From the NCBI GenBank assembly GCA_002452815.1, contig DKFM01000023.1:141338-205337 (forward strand): a DNA stretch of 64,000 nt, read 5' to 3'. The position numbers and the translations under genes are program-made. Origin of the DNA: Rhodobacteraceae bacterium UBA6796. Lineage in GTDB: Bacteria > Pseudomonadota > Alphaproteobacteria > Rhodobacterales > Rhodobacteraceae. How positions within the stretch are numbered: position 1 is the first letter of the stretch; the number at the start of each line of letters is the position of its first letter. The notes under the pieces are model-generated. The model made no database searches, was not told the DNA's origin, and was given only the letters and a program-made list of their open reading frames with translations. Below, one piece after another: positions 45,126 to 53,332 of this stretch.

Positions 45126-47210
45126 TCAGTAGCGCGCATCTTTCGGTTTCGGATCGTTGGGCCAGTCCTTCACCTTGTCGGGGAAGTCGGGGCGCGGCAT
45201 GTGGCTGAAATACTCGGCCACATCCACCGCGTCCTGATCGCTCAGGCCACCCTGCCCCAGCGGGAACTTGCCATGCGCGGCAATCGGCATGTTTTGCTTG
45301 ACGAAGGCCGCCGCCTTGAACGTCCGCGCCATACCCGCGCCGATGTTATAGGACCGGTCCCCCCAAAGCGGCGGATAGACCACGCGCCCGGCCGCATCGT
45401 TCAGGCCCTCGCCATTCTCGCCATGGCAGGCGGCGCATTGCTCGGCGTAGATGTCCTTGCCGCGCACCGGGTCCGGGGTCAGCGAGGTGTCGACCTTGCC
45501 GATGCCGCGGCCGGGCACCTTGTCCTCGGGCTTGGTTTCGCCCTTCATCCAGTCGAAATAGGCGATCATCGCCTTCATGTCGTCGCCCTCTTTCGGCAGC
45601 GGCTTGCCGTTCATCGAGCGGCGGAAACAGCCGTTGATCCGGTCCTCCATGGTAATCACCTTGCCCGCCCGCAGTTGGTAGGACGGGAAGAAGGCGGTGA
45701 TGCCCACATAGGGCGAGCCATCGGCCACCGTGCCCGCGTTCAGGTGGCACGAGGTGCAGTTCAGATCGTCGCCCACGTTGTCGGGCAGCAGATCGCGGGT
45801 CTCGGCGTTCAGGCGCATGCCCCGGACCAGTTGTTCGGCATTGGGCGCGGCGAGCATATCGGCCAGGCGCGGGGTTTCAAAGGTCGCGTCGTCGATCGCG
45901 GGGTCGAGCGTGGCCCGCGCCTGCGCCACCTGTTCGGCGCTGATCGGCGCCGCGCCCGCGCCCCAGTTGCCGCGCACGAAGCTCAGGATCTGCGCGATCT
46001 CGGCATCGGCCAGCTTGGCAAAGCCCGGCATGTGGAAGGCCCGCGGGTGCGCCTCGGTCACCGCCGTCTGCCCGCCGGTCAGGGTGATGTGAATGAGCGT
46101 GGCGGGATCGTTGGCCGCGATCGTATGGTTGCCGCCGAAGGGCGGAAACACGCCCGGCACGCCTTCGCCATTCGGGCGGTGGCAATCCGAACAGAACTGC
46201 ATGTAGCCCAGCCCGCCCGGCGTGCGATAGGTATCTTCGGGCACCGCGGCCGCCACCACCTGTGCGGGGGGCTCGACCGGGGCCGGACGCTCGGCAGGCA
46301 GCGATTTCATGTAGACCGCCATCGCGGTCAGGTCTTCGTCGCTGAAATGCTGGGTGGAATGGGAAATCACATCGACCATGCTGCCCGAGACCGTGGCGAA
46401 CCGGTTCTGCCCGGTTTTCAGCAACTGCACCATGTCGGGCACGGTCCACAGGTTGCGCAGATTGACCGCGTTCCAGTTCTCGACCTGCGCACCGGCCAGG
46501 AATTTATCGCCCTTCGCGCCGGTCTCGTCCATCGTGACTTCCTGAAAACCCACGCCGCGCGGCGTATGGCAGGCACCGCAATGGCCCAGGCTCTGCACCA
46601 GATAGGCGCCGCGGTTCCATTGGGCGTCCTGTTCCGGGTCCGGGGCGAAGGGCGCCTGTTTCAGGAAAGCCAGGTTCCAATAGGCCAGACCCCAGCGCTG
46701 GTTGAACGGAAAGCCCAGATCGGTGCGCTGATTTTCCTGCGCGACCGGCGCCAGACCCTGGCTCAGATAGGCCCAAAGCGCGCCCATGTCTTCGTCCGAC
46801 ATCCGCGCATAGGACGGGTAAGGCATTGCCGGATAAAGATGGTGGCCATCCGCCGCCACCCCCTTGCGCATCGCCCGATCGAATTCGCCAAAGCTCCAGC
46901 CGCCGATGCCGGTTTCGGGATCGGGGGTGATATTGGTCGACCAGATCGTGCCCATCGGGCTTTCCAGCGCCAGCCCGCCTGCCATCTCGACCCCGTCTTT
47001 GGCCGTGTGGCAGGCCACGCAATCGCCCAGCTCCGCGATATAGCGCCCGCGCGCGATCAGATCGGGGCTGGCGGTGCCGGTGAAGCCCGGCGACAGATCG
47101 GCCACCTTCGGCGGCAGCGCCAGCCACAGCGCGGCCCCGCCCAGGATCACGGCCATCCCGCCCAGTGCGATTGCGATTGTTCTTGTGCGACGGCTTTTGT
47201 CCCCGGCCAT
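45126..47210 (-). CDS. Membrane-anchored five-haem cytochrome c: AdhB-type triheme part fused to TsdA-type domain
   Basis: A 694-residue cytochrome c. Residues 10-30 form an uncleaved anchor helix. Three CXXCH motifs at about C64 (CVACH), C211 (CGACH) and C340 (CSDCH), with surrounding sequence such as GGWSFGEFDRAMRKGV and GAYLVQSLGHCGACHTPRG, resemble the triheme cytochrome of alcohol/gluconate dehydrogenases. The C-terminal 270 residues carry CTSCH (about 485) and CAACH (592). Between them are SPYVGITAFFPSYQLR, then INGCFRRSMNGKPLP with a lone Cys at about 528, the axial haem ligand position of TsdA thiosulfate dehydrogenase, and NMPIAAHG with a Met ligand for the second haem. ATG 47210 (GGGGA eight bases upstream) is preferred over ATG 47225, which lacks a ribosome site. 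Thiosulfate/tetrathionate chemistry is inferred. Confidence 0.82.
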   Translation of the reverse strand: MAGDKSRRTRTIAIALGGMAVILGGAALWLALPPKVADLSPGFTGTASPDLIARGRYIAELGDCVACHTAKDGVEMAGGLALESPMGTIWSTNITPDPETGIGGWSFGEFDRAMRKGVAADGHHLYPAMPYPSYARMSDEDMGALWAYLSQGLAPVAQENQRTDLGFPFNQRWGLAYWNLAFLKQAPFAPDPEQDAQWNRGAYLVQSLGHCGACHTPRGVGFQEVTMDETGAKGDKFLAGAQVENWNAVNLRNLWTVPDMVQLLKTGQNRFATVSGSMVDVISHSTQHFSDEDLTAMAVYMKSLPAERPAPVEPPAQVVAAAVPEDTYRTPGGLGYMQFCSDCHRPNGEGVPGVFPPFGGNHTIAANDPATLIHITLTGGQTAVTEAHPRAFHMPGFAKLADAEIAQILSFVRGNWGAGAAPISAEQVAQARATLDPAIDDATFETPRLADMLAAPNAEQLVRGMRLNAETRDLLPDNVGDDLNCTSCHLNAGTVADGSPYVGITAFFPSYQLRAGKVITMEDRINGCFRRSMNGKPLPKEGDDMKAMIAYFDWMKGETKPEDKVPGRGIGKVDTSLTPDPVRGKDIYAEQCAACHGENGEGLNDAAGRVVYPPLWGDRSYNIGAGMARTFKAAAFVKQNMPIAAHGKFPLGQGGLSDQDAVDVAEYFSHMPRPDFPDKVKDWPNDPKPKDARY

Positions 47211-47332
47211 GACCTGCATCCCCATGATTGCGATGGGCCAAGGCTAGAAACCTGCGCGGCCCGGGACAATTCGGGACTATCCCGCCCGCGATCAGGGTTT
47301 CCCCGGGTCCGCAATTCGCGCGCACATGGCAA

Positions 47333-47361
47333 AACGCCCCGGACCATTGGTCCGGGGCGTT
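47333..47361 (-). terminator. Rho-independent terminator after the 164-residue exported protein
   Basis: Perfect inverted repeat AACGCCCCGGACC / GGTCCGGGGCGTT with a three-base loop, followed on the minus strand by TTTT. It ends the gene at 47395-47889 and insulates the cytochrome gene. Confidence 0.85.
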
Positions 47362-47394
47362 CGGGGTTACGGCTGCGAAATCAGCAGGAACCGC

Positions 47395-47889
47395 TTACTT
47401 CAGCTTCTGCACGACGTGATCGGCAAAGGCCGCGATCATCGCGTCGTAATATTCCTGGCTGTCGCTCATGATCGTCGACAGATCGGTGCCCGGGGCGAAG
47501 AACGGGCCGGCATCCGCGAAGCTCACGCTCAGGGTGTACGCATCGAACTTGCTGTGGTCGCTGTCATGGGTCACGCCGACATCGCCATCCATGTGCGAAT
47601 CCGCCACGCCCAGCTCCGACTGGAAGCTGTTGGCCAGTTCGACCTCGTTGATGTCGATGGTGATCTTGCTGCCGGTTTCGCCCATCTTGCCATCCAGAGC
47701 GGCGATGATGGCATGCTCCAGATCGTCCGACAGATGCGCGTAATGCTTGGCGGCGGCCGGATTTTGCAGCGCCTCCAGATCGGTGGTGACCTCGACATCG
47801 CGCACCATGACTTCGGCCAGGGTCGGGGCGGCCGTCGCGGTCGCGATGACAAGACCCGTCAGCAGGCTGCGTGCGGTGGTGGTGAACAT
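47395..47889 (-). CDS. Small exported protein, unknown function
   Basis: A 164-residue protein with a signal peptide (about 1-26, TGLVIATATAAPTLAEV) and a compact soluble part rich in Asp/His (DSHMDGDVGVTHDSDHSKFDAY). I do not recognise the family. The start MFTTTARS is chosen over the upstream Met at 47925. A weak EcfG-like promoter precedes it, and a strong terminator follows, so it is a single-gene unit at the edge of the stress island. Confidence 0.72.
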   Translation of the reverse strand: MFTTTARSLLTGLVIATATAAPTLAEVMVRDVEVTTDLEALQNPAAAKHYAHLSDDLEHAIIAALDGKMGETGSKITIDINEVELANSFQSELGVADSHMDGDVGVTHDSDHSKFDAYTLSVSFADAGPFFAPGTDLSTIMSDSQEYYDAMIAAFADHVVQKLK

Positions 47890-47942
47890 GATCTCACTCC
47901 TCAATCGTTGATCGCGGCCAGACAAGGGCCGTCTGCCTCAAC

Positions 47943-47968
47943 AACCCGCCCGCCCGCCTGCCGGTTCC
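47943..47968 (-). promoter_or_regulatory. Weak EcfG-type promoter for the 164-residue exported protein
   Basis: On the minus strand GGAAC (47968-47964) is followed after 17 bp by GGTT, one mismatch from CGTT. It lies 54 bp before the ATG at 47889. Confidence 0.45.
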
Positions 47969-48015
47969 CACCTTTCACGCCGACGCCTGCCGACCGGCGG
48001 GGCGATTTTTTTTCG

Positions 48016-48041
48016 GGAACCGAAACCGCAAGCCCTGCGTT
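48016..48041 (+). promoter_or_regulatory. EcfG-type promoter for the DUF2254 gene
   Basis: GGAAC (48016-48020), 17 bp, then CGTT (48038-48041), 72 bp before the DUF2254 ATG. It matches the alphaproteobacterial general stress sigma factor consensus. Confidence 0.78.
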
Positions 48042-48113
48042 TACAACGCAGAGATCGGGGCAGAGACCGGGCGCAAAGGCGGGTGCAGGTCCCGGGAAAG
48101 GCAGCTTCGGACG

Positions 48114-49352
48114 ATGACATGGCGCACCCCGTTCACCGCGCTTCTGACCGTTCCCGCCTCGATCGCGCTGCTGATCGCGGCGGCGGGCTGGGTTCTGGTC
48201 ATGGCCGAACGCCTTTATGGCACGCCCGCCTGGCTGATGCCCCTTGATGCCGAGGCCGCGCGCACGATCCTGTCGGTCATCGCAACCAGCACGATGACCG
48301 CGCTTTCCCTGACCTATTCGCTGACGCTGGTGGTCTTCACCCTTGCCGCGTCGAGCATCGGGCCGCGGCTGCTCAAACGCTTCACCACCGAACGCGCCAA
48401 TCAGATCACGGCCGGCTTGCTGGGCGGCACCTTCCTTTTTGCGCTGGTGGCACTTGGCTTTTCGGGCGCACGGCCCGCGCGGATCGCAACGGTATGCGCG
48501 GGCGGGCTGGCGGTCGCCTCGGTGGTGCAGCTGATCTGGTTCGTGCGGATGGTCGCGCAGTCGGTTTCCGTCGATGACGAACTTGCCAAGATCGCCGCAC
48601 GGCTGCGCGCCGATCTGGCGCGGCTGCGTGACAACAGCGCCGAAGACATCGCCCTGCCGGAGGCCGCGACCTTCACCCCCTGCGCGGCGGTGGCCGAACC
48701 GGGGTATCTGGCACGGCTGGATCGCGCCGGGCTGGTCGCATTGGCCGAAAAGGCCGGGATCGTGCTGCGGGTCGAACATGCCGCGGGCGCCTACCTGTTT
48801 CCCGGCACGCAGGTGCTCTCGCTCAGCGGCACGGCCTCGCCCGACGTCATGGCAGAGTTGCAGGGCTTCGTGCGGCAAGAGCCTGCGCGGTCAGACGCGG
48901 GGACGGTGTATTTCTCGCTCAATTTGCTGGTAGAGATCGCGTTGCGCGCGCTTTCGCCCGGGGTCAATGACACCTTCACCGCGCTGGCGGTCAGCGACAT
49001 GCTGTCCGGTGCATTGTCCGAGGTCGCCCGCGCCCGCCCCCGTCCCGAAGTGCTGCGTGGCGCCGATGGGGCTGCGCGACTGATCCTGCCCGGCGCTGCG
49101 ATCCGCGCGCTTCTTGATGAGGCCTATAACCCGCTGCGCCGTGCCGCCGCGGGCAACATCCTGATGGCACAGGGGATCGCCCGTGCCTATCAGCGCCTGT
49201 TTGCCGCCGGACATGCCGAAACCCGGGCCGCTGTGCGGGCCCATGCGGCGGCGCTGCTGGACGGGCTGATCCGGCACGGCCATGACGATCTCGACATCGC
49301 GGCGGTGCGCGATTTGATGCCGGGTCCGGTGTCGCCCGATCGCGGCTGCTGA
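48114..49352 (+). CDS. DUF2254 membrane protein
   Basis: A 412-residue membrane protein with four N-terminal helices (about 8-35, 50-75, 100-120 and 127-150) and a soluble C-terminal half (about 180-412). It fits the DUF2254 family (STMTALSLTYSLTLVVFTLAASSIGPRLL split as STMTALSLTYSLTLVV and FTLAASSIGPRLL, and LSPGVNDTFTALAVSDMLSGAL). The role is unknown; a stress-related membrane function is inferred from the promoter and neighbours. Confidence 0.85.
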   Translation: MTWRTPFTALLTVPASIALLIAAAGWVLVMAERLYGTPAWLMPLDAEAARTILSVIATSTMTALSLTYSLTLVVFTLAASSIGPRLLKRFTTERANQITAGLLGGTFLFALVALGFSGARPARIATVCAGGLAVASVVQLIWFVRMVAQSVSVDDELAKIAARLRADLARLRDNSAEDIALPEAATFTPCAAVAEPGYLARLDRAGLVALAEKAGIVLRVEHAAGAYLFPGTQVLSLSGTASPDVMAELQGFVRQEPARSDAGTVYFSLNLLVEIALRALSPGVNDTFTALAVSDMLSGALSEVARARPRPEVLRGADGAARLILPGAAIRALLDEAYNPLRRAAAGNILMAQGIARAYQRLFAAGHAETRAAVRAHAAALLDGLIRHGHDDLDIAAVRDLMPGPVSPDRGC

Positions 49353-49361
49353 AAAATTCCG

Positions 49362-49386
49362 GGAACCCTTCAGCGCCCGGCACGTT
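49362..49386 (+). promoter_or_regulatory. EcfG-type promoter for the PRC-barrel gene
   Basis: GGAAC (49362-49366), 16 bp, CGTT (49383-49386): a perfect match, 54 bp before ATG 49441. Confidence 0.82.
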
Positions 49387-49440
49387 GGTGATGCAAGCGC
49401 AACGGCGCTTTCACAGGACCGACAAACGGAGGATACCCCT

Positions 49441-50286
49441 ATGAAAAACCTCATGATTTCCAGCGCTCTGGTGGCCATCACCGCGACTGCTTCCTTTGCC
49501 GAGGATGCCATGTTCCGCGCCGAGGCGAACCCGATGGATGTGCAGATGTCCGAGTTCATCGGCCAGCGCGTCTACAGCTCGGAAGCGGCGATCGAGGGCA
49601 CCGAGGCCAACGGTATTCAGGACGGTTGGGAAGACATCGGCGAGATCAACGACGTGATCGTGTCGCGCGACGGCACCGTTGCTGCGGTACTGGTCGATAT
49701 CGGCGGTTTTCTTGGCATCGGCGAACGTCAGGTTGCCGTCGACATGAACGCCCTGCGCTTCGTTTCCGACAGCGCCACCGCCGATGACGAGACCGACTAT
49801 TTCCTGGTGATGAACGCGGCGCGCACCAACCTTGAAGAGGCGCCGGCCTACAGCTGGGGTGAAGCGGCCCAGCAAAAGATGCAAGAGGTCGGAACCGCGG
49901 TGAGCGATGCCGCGACGGATACCGCGAATGCCGTCAGCACCGCGCTGAACGATGCCAAAGACTCGGTGACGCGTCAGCCGATGCTGGTCGAAGGCTATCA
50001 GTCCGTGGGTCCGAGCGAACTGACCGCCGACATGCTGGTGGGCACCTCGGCCTATGACGCGAACGACGCGCATGTCGGGGAGGTTTCGGAACTGATCCTC
50101 AGCGATGACGGGGCCGTGACCCATATGATCGTCGATGTCGGCGGCTTCCTGGGGCTGGGCGAAAAGCCTGTCGAACTGTCGCTTGCCGACATCGACATCC
50201 TGAAGGAAACCAATGGCGATGACCTGCGCGTCTATATCGGCAAGACCCGCGCCGAGCTGGAAGAGATGCCGACCTACAAGAAATAA
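49441..50286 (+). CDS. Exported protein with two PRC-barrel domains
   Basis: A 281-residue protein: signal peptide (1-20, SALVAITATASFA), a first PRC-barrel (about 35-125; IGEINDVIVSRDGTVAAVLVD, GGFLGIGERQVAVDM), a helical linker (about 140-180), and a second PRC-barrel (about 195-275; VGEVSELILSDDGAVTHMIVD, GGFLGLGEKPVELSL). The duplicated barrel is plain. PRC proteins bind other proteins or RNA; the exported class is common among stress genes. AGGA-type ribosome site before the ATG; terminator at 50320. Confidence 0.85.
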   Translation: MKNLMISSALVAITATASFAEDAMFRAEANPMDVQMSEFIGQRVYSSEAAIEGTEANGIQDGWEDIGEINDVIVSRDGTVAAVLVDIGGFLGIGERQVAVDMNALRFVSDSATADDETDYFLVMNAARTNLEEAPAYSWGEAAQQKMQEVGTAVSDAATDTANAVSTALNDAKDSVTRQPMLVEGYQSVGPSELTADMLVGTSAYDANDAHVGEVSELILSDDGAVTHMIVDVGGFLGLGEKPVELSLADIDILKETNGDDLRVYIGKTRAELEEMPTYKK

Positions 50287-50319
50287 GACCCGCCGCGTCA
50301 CCTGACGCTGCAATCCCCG

Positions 50320-50354
50320 CCGCGGCCTGTCCAGATCTGGACGGGCCGCGGTTT
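50320..50354 (+). terminator. Terminator after the PRC-barrel gene
   Basis: CCGCGGCCTGTCC / GGACGGGCCGCGG around AGATCT, followed by TTT; one bulge. It is 33 bp after the stop. Confidence 0.8.
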
Positions 50355-50649
50355 CATGTCTGCGGCAGTCCGACGTCGCGACACGGCGGCCAAAGCCCGT
50401 GGACTGCGGCGCCACGTTGGGAGGAGCGGATGTTGTCGATATTCCCCCCTAGGCCCGGCCTGCCTTGCGTCCCCCTTGCTGCCTTAGCCGGCCCTCCGGC
50501 GCACGATCTTTCCCCAGCCCCGCGTGCCGGTCTTTGGCCATCCAGCTATCGTGGCGCGGCTCTACCCCCCGTATCGCGCAGGTCAGTGCTGACCCGCCCG
50601 TGCCCTGTCCCGCCCTATCTGCACTGCCCACCCATGCACCCGGCACAAG

Positions 50650-50686
50650 AAAACGGGCCGGTGAGAGGAACTCACCGGCCCGTTTT
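50650..50686. terminator. Bidirectional terminator after the DUF1328 gene
   Basis: Perfect stem AAAACGGGCCGGTGAG / CTCACCGGCCCGTTTT with loop AGGAA. It ends the minus-strand DUF1328 gene and could also serve the plus strand. Confidence 0.9.
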
Positions 50687-50713
50687 GGCCGCGTCGTATC
50701 AACCTGGTGTCGA

Positions 50714-50887
50714 TCAGAGCGGCGGTTTGCCGCGCAGCGCGCGCGCCAGCATCGCGACGACGAAAAGGATCAGGAAGATCACGAAGAGGATCTGCGCGAT
50801 CCCGGCAGAGGTGCCGGCGATTCCGCCGAAACCCAGAGCCGCGGCGATCAGCGCGATGACAAGAAACGTAAGGGCCCAACCCAACAT
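50714..50887 (-). CDS. DUF1328 small membrane protein (YtjA type)
   Basis: A 57-residue protein, [20 protein letters not shown] then a conserved [15 protein letters not shown] core and a second helix. This is the DUF1328 family, two-helix membrane proteins of unknown role, often stress-induced. The start is ATG 50887; a much longer frame upstream is the promoter region. An EcfG-type promoter precedes it by 52 bp. Confidence 0.88.
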   Translation of the reverse strand: MLGWALTFLVIALIAAALGFGGIAGTSAGIAQILFVIFLILFVVAMLARALRGKPPL

Positions 50888-50938
50888 AGTATTGCTCCTG
50901 TTGCTGTTGCATGTGGTCGTGAATGCAGATGCAAGACC

Positions 50939-50963
50939 AACGCCCCAAGCGGCAAACGGTTCC
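50939..50963 (-). promoter_or_regulatory. EcfG-type promoter for DUF1328
   Basis: Minus strand: GGAAC (50963-50959), 16 bp, CGTT (50942-50939): a perfect match, 52 bp before ATG 50887. Confidence 0.82.
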
Positions 50964-51020
50964 CGAACCGAGCATGGAACCGTTCCGACACGGCCCGATC
51001 GCCCCGCAGCGCTGGCACAG

Positions 51021-51046
51021 GGAACCCATGGCCCCGTGCAGGCGTT
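51021..51046 (+). promoter_or_regulatory. EcfG-type promoter for the PLDc_N gene
   Basis: GGAAC (51021-51025), 17 bp, CGTT (51043-51046), 30 bp before ATG 51077. It is divergent from the DUF1328 promoter. Confidence 0.8.
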
Positions 51047-51076
51047 GCCTTTGAAACCCACGCAACGGAGGACATT

Positions 51077-51274
51077 ATGGAAATGAACATGTTTGGTGGC
51101 ATTTCGGGACTTGGCGGGCTGGTGCTTCTGGCACTCGACATCTGGGCGCTGGTCTCGATCGTCGGCTCGAACGAAAGCACCGGGCGCAAGGTTCTCTGGG
51201 CATTGCTGGTGATCGTGCTGCCGTTGCTGGGCTTCCTGATCTGGCTGGTGGCAGGCCCGCGCGCCCGCGGATGA
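51077..51274 (+). CDS. Small PLDc_N-type membrane protein
   Basis: A 65-residue two-helix protein. The pair of helices ([17 protein letters not shown] and [20 protein letters not shown]) with WALVSI and PLLGFLIWL fits the phospholipase D N-terminal (PLDc_N) domain, found alone in many stress genes. GGAGG (51067) sets the ATG at 51077. Confidence 0.82.
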   Translation: MEMNMFGGISGLGGLVLLALDIWALVSIVGSNESTGRKVLWALLVIVLPLLGFLIWLVAGPRARG

Positions 51275-51280
51275 CCGCCT

Positions 51281-51305
51281 GGAACAAAAATGCCGATGGC
51301 GCGTT
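51281..51305 (+). promoter_or_regulatory. EcfG-type promoter for the leader ORF/holin/DUF3618 operon
   Basis: GGAAC (51281-51285), 16 bp, CGTT (51302-51305): a perfect match. It lies 95 bp before the 27-codon ORF at 51400 and 175 bp before the holin-like gene. Confidence 0.8.
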
Positions 51306-51399
51306 TACTCCGGGCAAGACACGTCGTTTACTCCCGGCATGACGCGTCACGGCGCACAGGATGCGACCCGGCGTGCATCATCCACCAACGGAGGTTCCG

Positions 51400-51483
51400 G
51401 TGACTTCACGCATCGCCAATCCAATGATTTCCCCCCTCGCCCCCGCATCTCGCGGCACAGATCAGCGCGGGGGGCAGCGATGA
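51400..51483 (+). CDS. Possible 27-residue leader peptide
   Basis: A GTG at 51400 has ACGGAGG at proper spacing and opens a 27-codon frame (VTSRIANPMI...) whose TGA overlaps the holin-like ATG (ATGA). The strong ribosome site and coupling favour translation, but the peptide has no recognised family. It could also be the remnant of a longer gene. Confidence 0.35.
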   Translation: MTSRIANPMISPLAPASRGTDQRGGQR

Positions 51484-51857
51484 GCGACGATCCGCATACC
51501 CAGCCGCCGCACGGCCTGCTGGCCACATTGATCGACGTGTTGGTCGAGATGGCCCAGGCGCATGTCGCACTGGCGCGTGCCGAACTGGCGCGGGTGTTGC
51601 GCCGGATCGGCGCGGGGCTGGTGTTGTTCGCCCTTGCCGTGGCGCTGGCGCTGGCTGCGCTCAACCTGTTGGCGGGGGCGGCTGTGTCGCTTCTGATCGC
51701 GCAGGGGTTGGAGCCCGGCTGGGCGGCGCTGGTTGTCGCGGCGATGATGGGGTTAAGCGCTGCAGTCGCAGCCCTTGTCGGCCTGCGTGTGCTTCGCCCC
51801 GCCAAGCTTGTGCCCTACCGCCGGACGCCCCCTGACAGCCGGTCGCGACCATCCTGA
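51480..51857 (+). CDS. Phage holin-family membrane protein
   Basis: A 125-residue protein of the putative holin superfamily type Phage_holin_3_6, which in bacteria is an envelope-stress membrane protein rather than a lysis protein. An amphipathic N-terminal helix (about 12-40, LIDVLVEMAQAHVALARAEL) precedes two membrane helices (GLVLFALAVALALAALNLL and LVVAAMMGLSAAVAALVGL). The start is ATG 51480, coupled to the leader frame. It is followed by the DUF3618-type gene after 35 bp. Confidence 0.82.
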   Translation: MSDDPHTQPPHGLLATLIDVLVEMAQAHVALARAELARVLRRIGAGLVLFALAVALALAALNLLAGAAVSLLIAQGLEPGWAALVVAAMMGLSAAVAALVGLRVLRPAKLVPYRRTPPDSRSRPS

Positions 51858-51892
51858 CACTGGAAATTCCGACATGGAAGGAGACCCGAACC

Positions 51893-52711
51893 ATGACCCG
51901 TCACATCAACACCGATCCTTTTGAAGACGATCTCGATCGCAGCCGCGCCCGGCTGCGCGCCACTCTTGATGCGCTGCAGGACCGTGTGGGCATCGACTTT
52001 CTTGCGCAAGAGGCGCTTGGCCTGCTGCGCCACAACGCGGCCGACTACAGCCGCGTGATCGGGCGCGCCGTGCGCGACAACCCGCTGGCCGTGGCGCTGA
52101 CCGGCGCGGGGATTGCCTGGTTGCTTCTGGGGGCCAAAGGCAAATCTTCGGCCGAACCCGACGAGGCCCCCGCCCCGCGCGTGGCCGCGAAGGCGCAGGA
52201 TGTGGCCGATCTGAGCGCCGCCGAACTGACCGATCTGGAACGCTGGTCCGAACGCCTCGATCAGTTGCGCGAGGCGTCGTCCGAGGCGCTGCGCAAGCTG
52301 GAACAGACGGCGCGTGACCGGTCGGGCGATCTGCGCGATGTCGCGGCAGAGCGCGCGAAGGTTCTGGCCCGCTTTGCCGAAGACATGCAGGCCAGTCTGC
52401 TGGATGGGCTTGACGGGCTTGAGGACAGCGCCCGCGACCGTATCGTGGCGGCCCGCGAGGCGGCCTATGCCGCACGGCTGCGCATCGAGGCCTCGGCACG
52501 CAGCGGCACCCGCGAAGCGGAGCGGCTGGTGCGCGAACACCCGATGGTCGCGGCGGTTCTGACGCTGGCGCTCGGGGCGGCCCTGGGCGCCGCCCTGCCC
52601 CGGCGTTCCCACACCGAACCGAAAGACAAGGGCCGCGCCGGGGAAGACAGCGCGGAATTGATGGCAGCAGCGGCAGAGCTGCTGCGCAAGGCCCGGGCGC
52701 GCAGCGCGTAA
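51893..52711 (+). CDS. DUF3618-type membrane-associated protein
   Basis: A 272-residue protein. The N-terminal segment DDLDRSRARLRATLDALQDRV is a DUF3618 signature, followed by a hydrophobic stretch (about 64-82). The middle is highly charged and helical (about 100-215), and a C-terminal glycine/alanine helix (VAAVLTLALGAALGAAL) near 225 could be a second membrane anchor. DUF3618 and holin genes are regularly paired in alphaproteobacteria. The role is unknown. Confidence 0.8.
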   Translation: MTRHINTDPFEDDLDRSRARLRATLDALQDRVGIDFLAQEALGLLRHNAADYSRVIGRAVRDNPLAVALTGAGIAWLLLGAKGKSSAEPDEAPAPRVAAKAQDVADLSAAELTDLERWSERLDQLREASSEALRKLEQTARDRSGDLRDVAAERAKVLARFAEDMQASLLDGLDGLEDSARDRIVAAREAAYAARLRIEASARSGTREAERLVREHPMVAAVLTLALGAALGAALPRRSHTEPKDKGRAGEDSAELMAAAAELLRKARARSA

Positions 52712-52921
52712 CCCGCGATACGGCGTCCGGTCGTCCCCAGGGGCAAACGCGCCTTTCCCTCGCGCAGCCCGCACCCCTGACCCAGCCGTAGCCGGCCGTC
52801 GCGCATCTGCGCGGCGGCCGGTTTCGCAATGGGGTGTCATGGGGCGTCGCCCGCTGGATCATTGCGGTTCCGGTTTCCAAACGGCCCTGCGCCGTCCCTG
52901 CGCCCCAAACGCACAACGCAA

Positions 52922-52947
52922 AACGCGCCCCCGAAGGGGCGCGTTTC
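52922..52947. terminator. Terminator after csbD
   Basis: AAACGCGCCCC / GGGGCGCGTTT with a four-base loop. It ends the minus-strand CsbD gene and may also serve the convergent DUF3618 operon. Confidence 0.85.
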
Positions 52948-52977
52948 ACAGGCTTTCGCCCGACGGTCCGGCGGCGA

Positions 52978-53175
52978 TCAGAGGCGCCCGACCCAGTCGT
53001 CGACTTCGCGCTCGGCCGCCTCTTTGGCGTGGCCGTATTTCTCTTGCACAAGCCCGACAAGCTGCTCGCGGCGACCTTCGACGCTGTGCCATTCGTCGTC
53101 GGTGATATCACCCCATTTGGCCTGCGCCTTGCCTTTCAGCTGTTTCCAGTTACCGGCGATCTGATCCCAATTCAT
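52978..53175 (-). CDS. CsbD family stress protein
   Basis: A 65-residue CsbD-type protein ([20 protein letters not shown], then WGDITDDEW and [13 protein letters not shown]). CsbD proteins are among the most abundant sigma-B/EcfG-induced small proteins; their molecular role is unresolved. ATG 53175 follows AGGAGG. It has its own promoter and terminator. Confidence 0.93.
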   Translation of the reverse strand: MNWDQIAGNWKQLKGKAQAKWGDITDDEWHSVEGRREQLVGLVQEKYGHAKEAAEREVDDWVGRL

Positions 53176-53217
53176 GTCGTCCTCCTAGAGTTTGGTTCAC
53201 GGGAGTAGTGCAGAAAC

Positions 53218-53242
53218 AACGTCCCGATCGCGGCCCTGTTCC
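53218..53242 (-). promoter_or_regulatory. EcfG-type promoter for csbD
   Basis: Minus strand: GGAAC (53242-53238), 16 bp, CGTT (53221-53218), 43 bp before ATG 53175. Confidence 0.82.
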
Positions 53243-53332
53243 CCACAATATTTCACGCGCCGCAGGAAACCGCGCCCATCGCCAGTGCGTTCACACACGG
53301 GGAACGGGCGCGCGCAGGCGCCGATCCCGCAG

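Larger units (their letters stand above)
50287..50713. other. 427-bp region without a convincing gene
   Basis: The region holds two terminators (50320-50354 and 50650-50686) and a featureless GC-rich stretch between them. Open frames here have atypical composition (Pro/Arg/Cys-rich) and no ribosome sites. Confidence 0.65.

Noticed and set aside
50430..51086. Plus-strand open frame of 218 residues across 50430-51086
   Set aside because: It crosses a perfect terminator and the DUF1328 gene, and its product is Pro/Cys/Arg-rich without family features.
53301..53325. GGAAC at 53301 as the AI-2E gene promoter
   Set aside because: No GTT lies at 16-18 bp; the second GGAAC at 53333 has the proper CGTT and was chosen.
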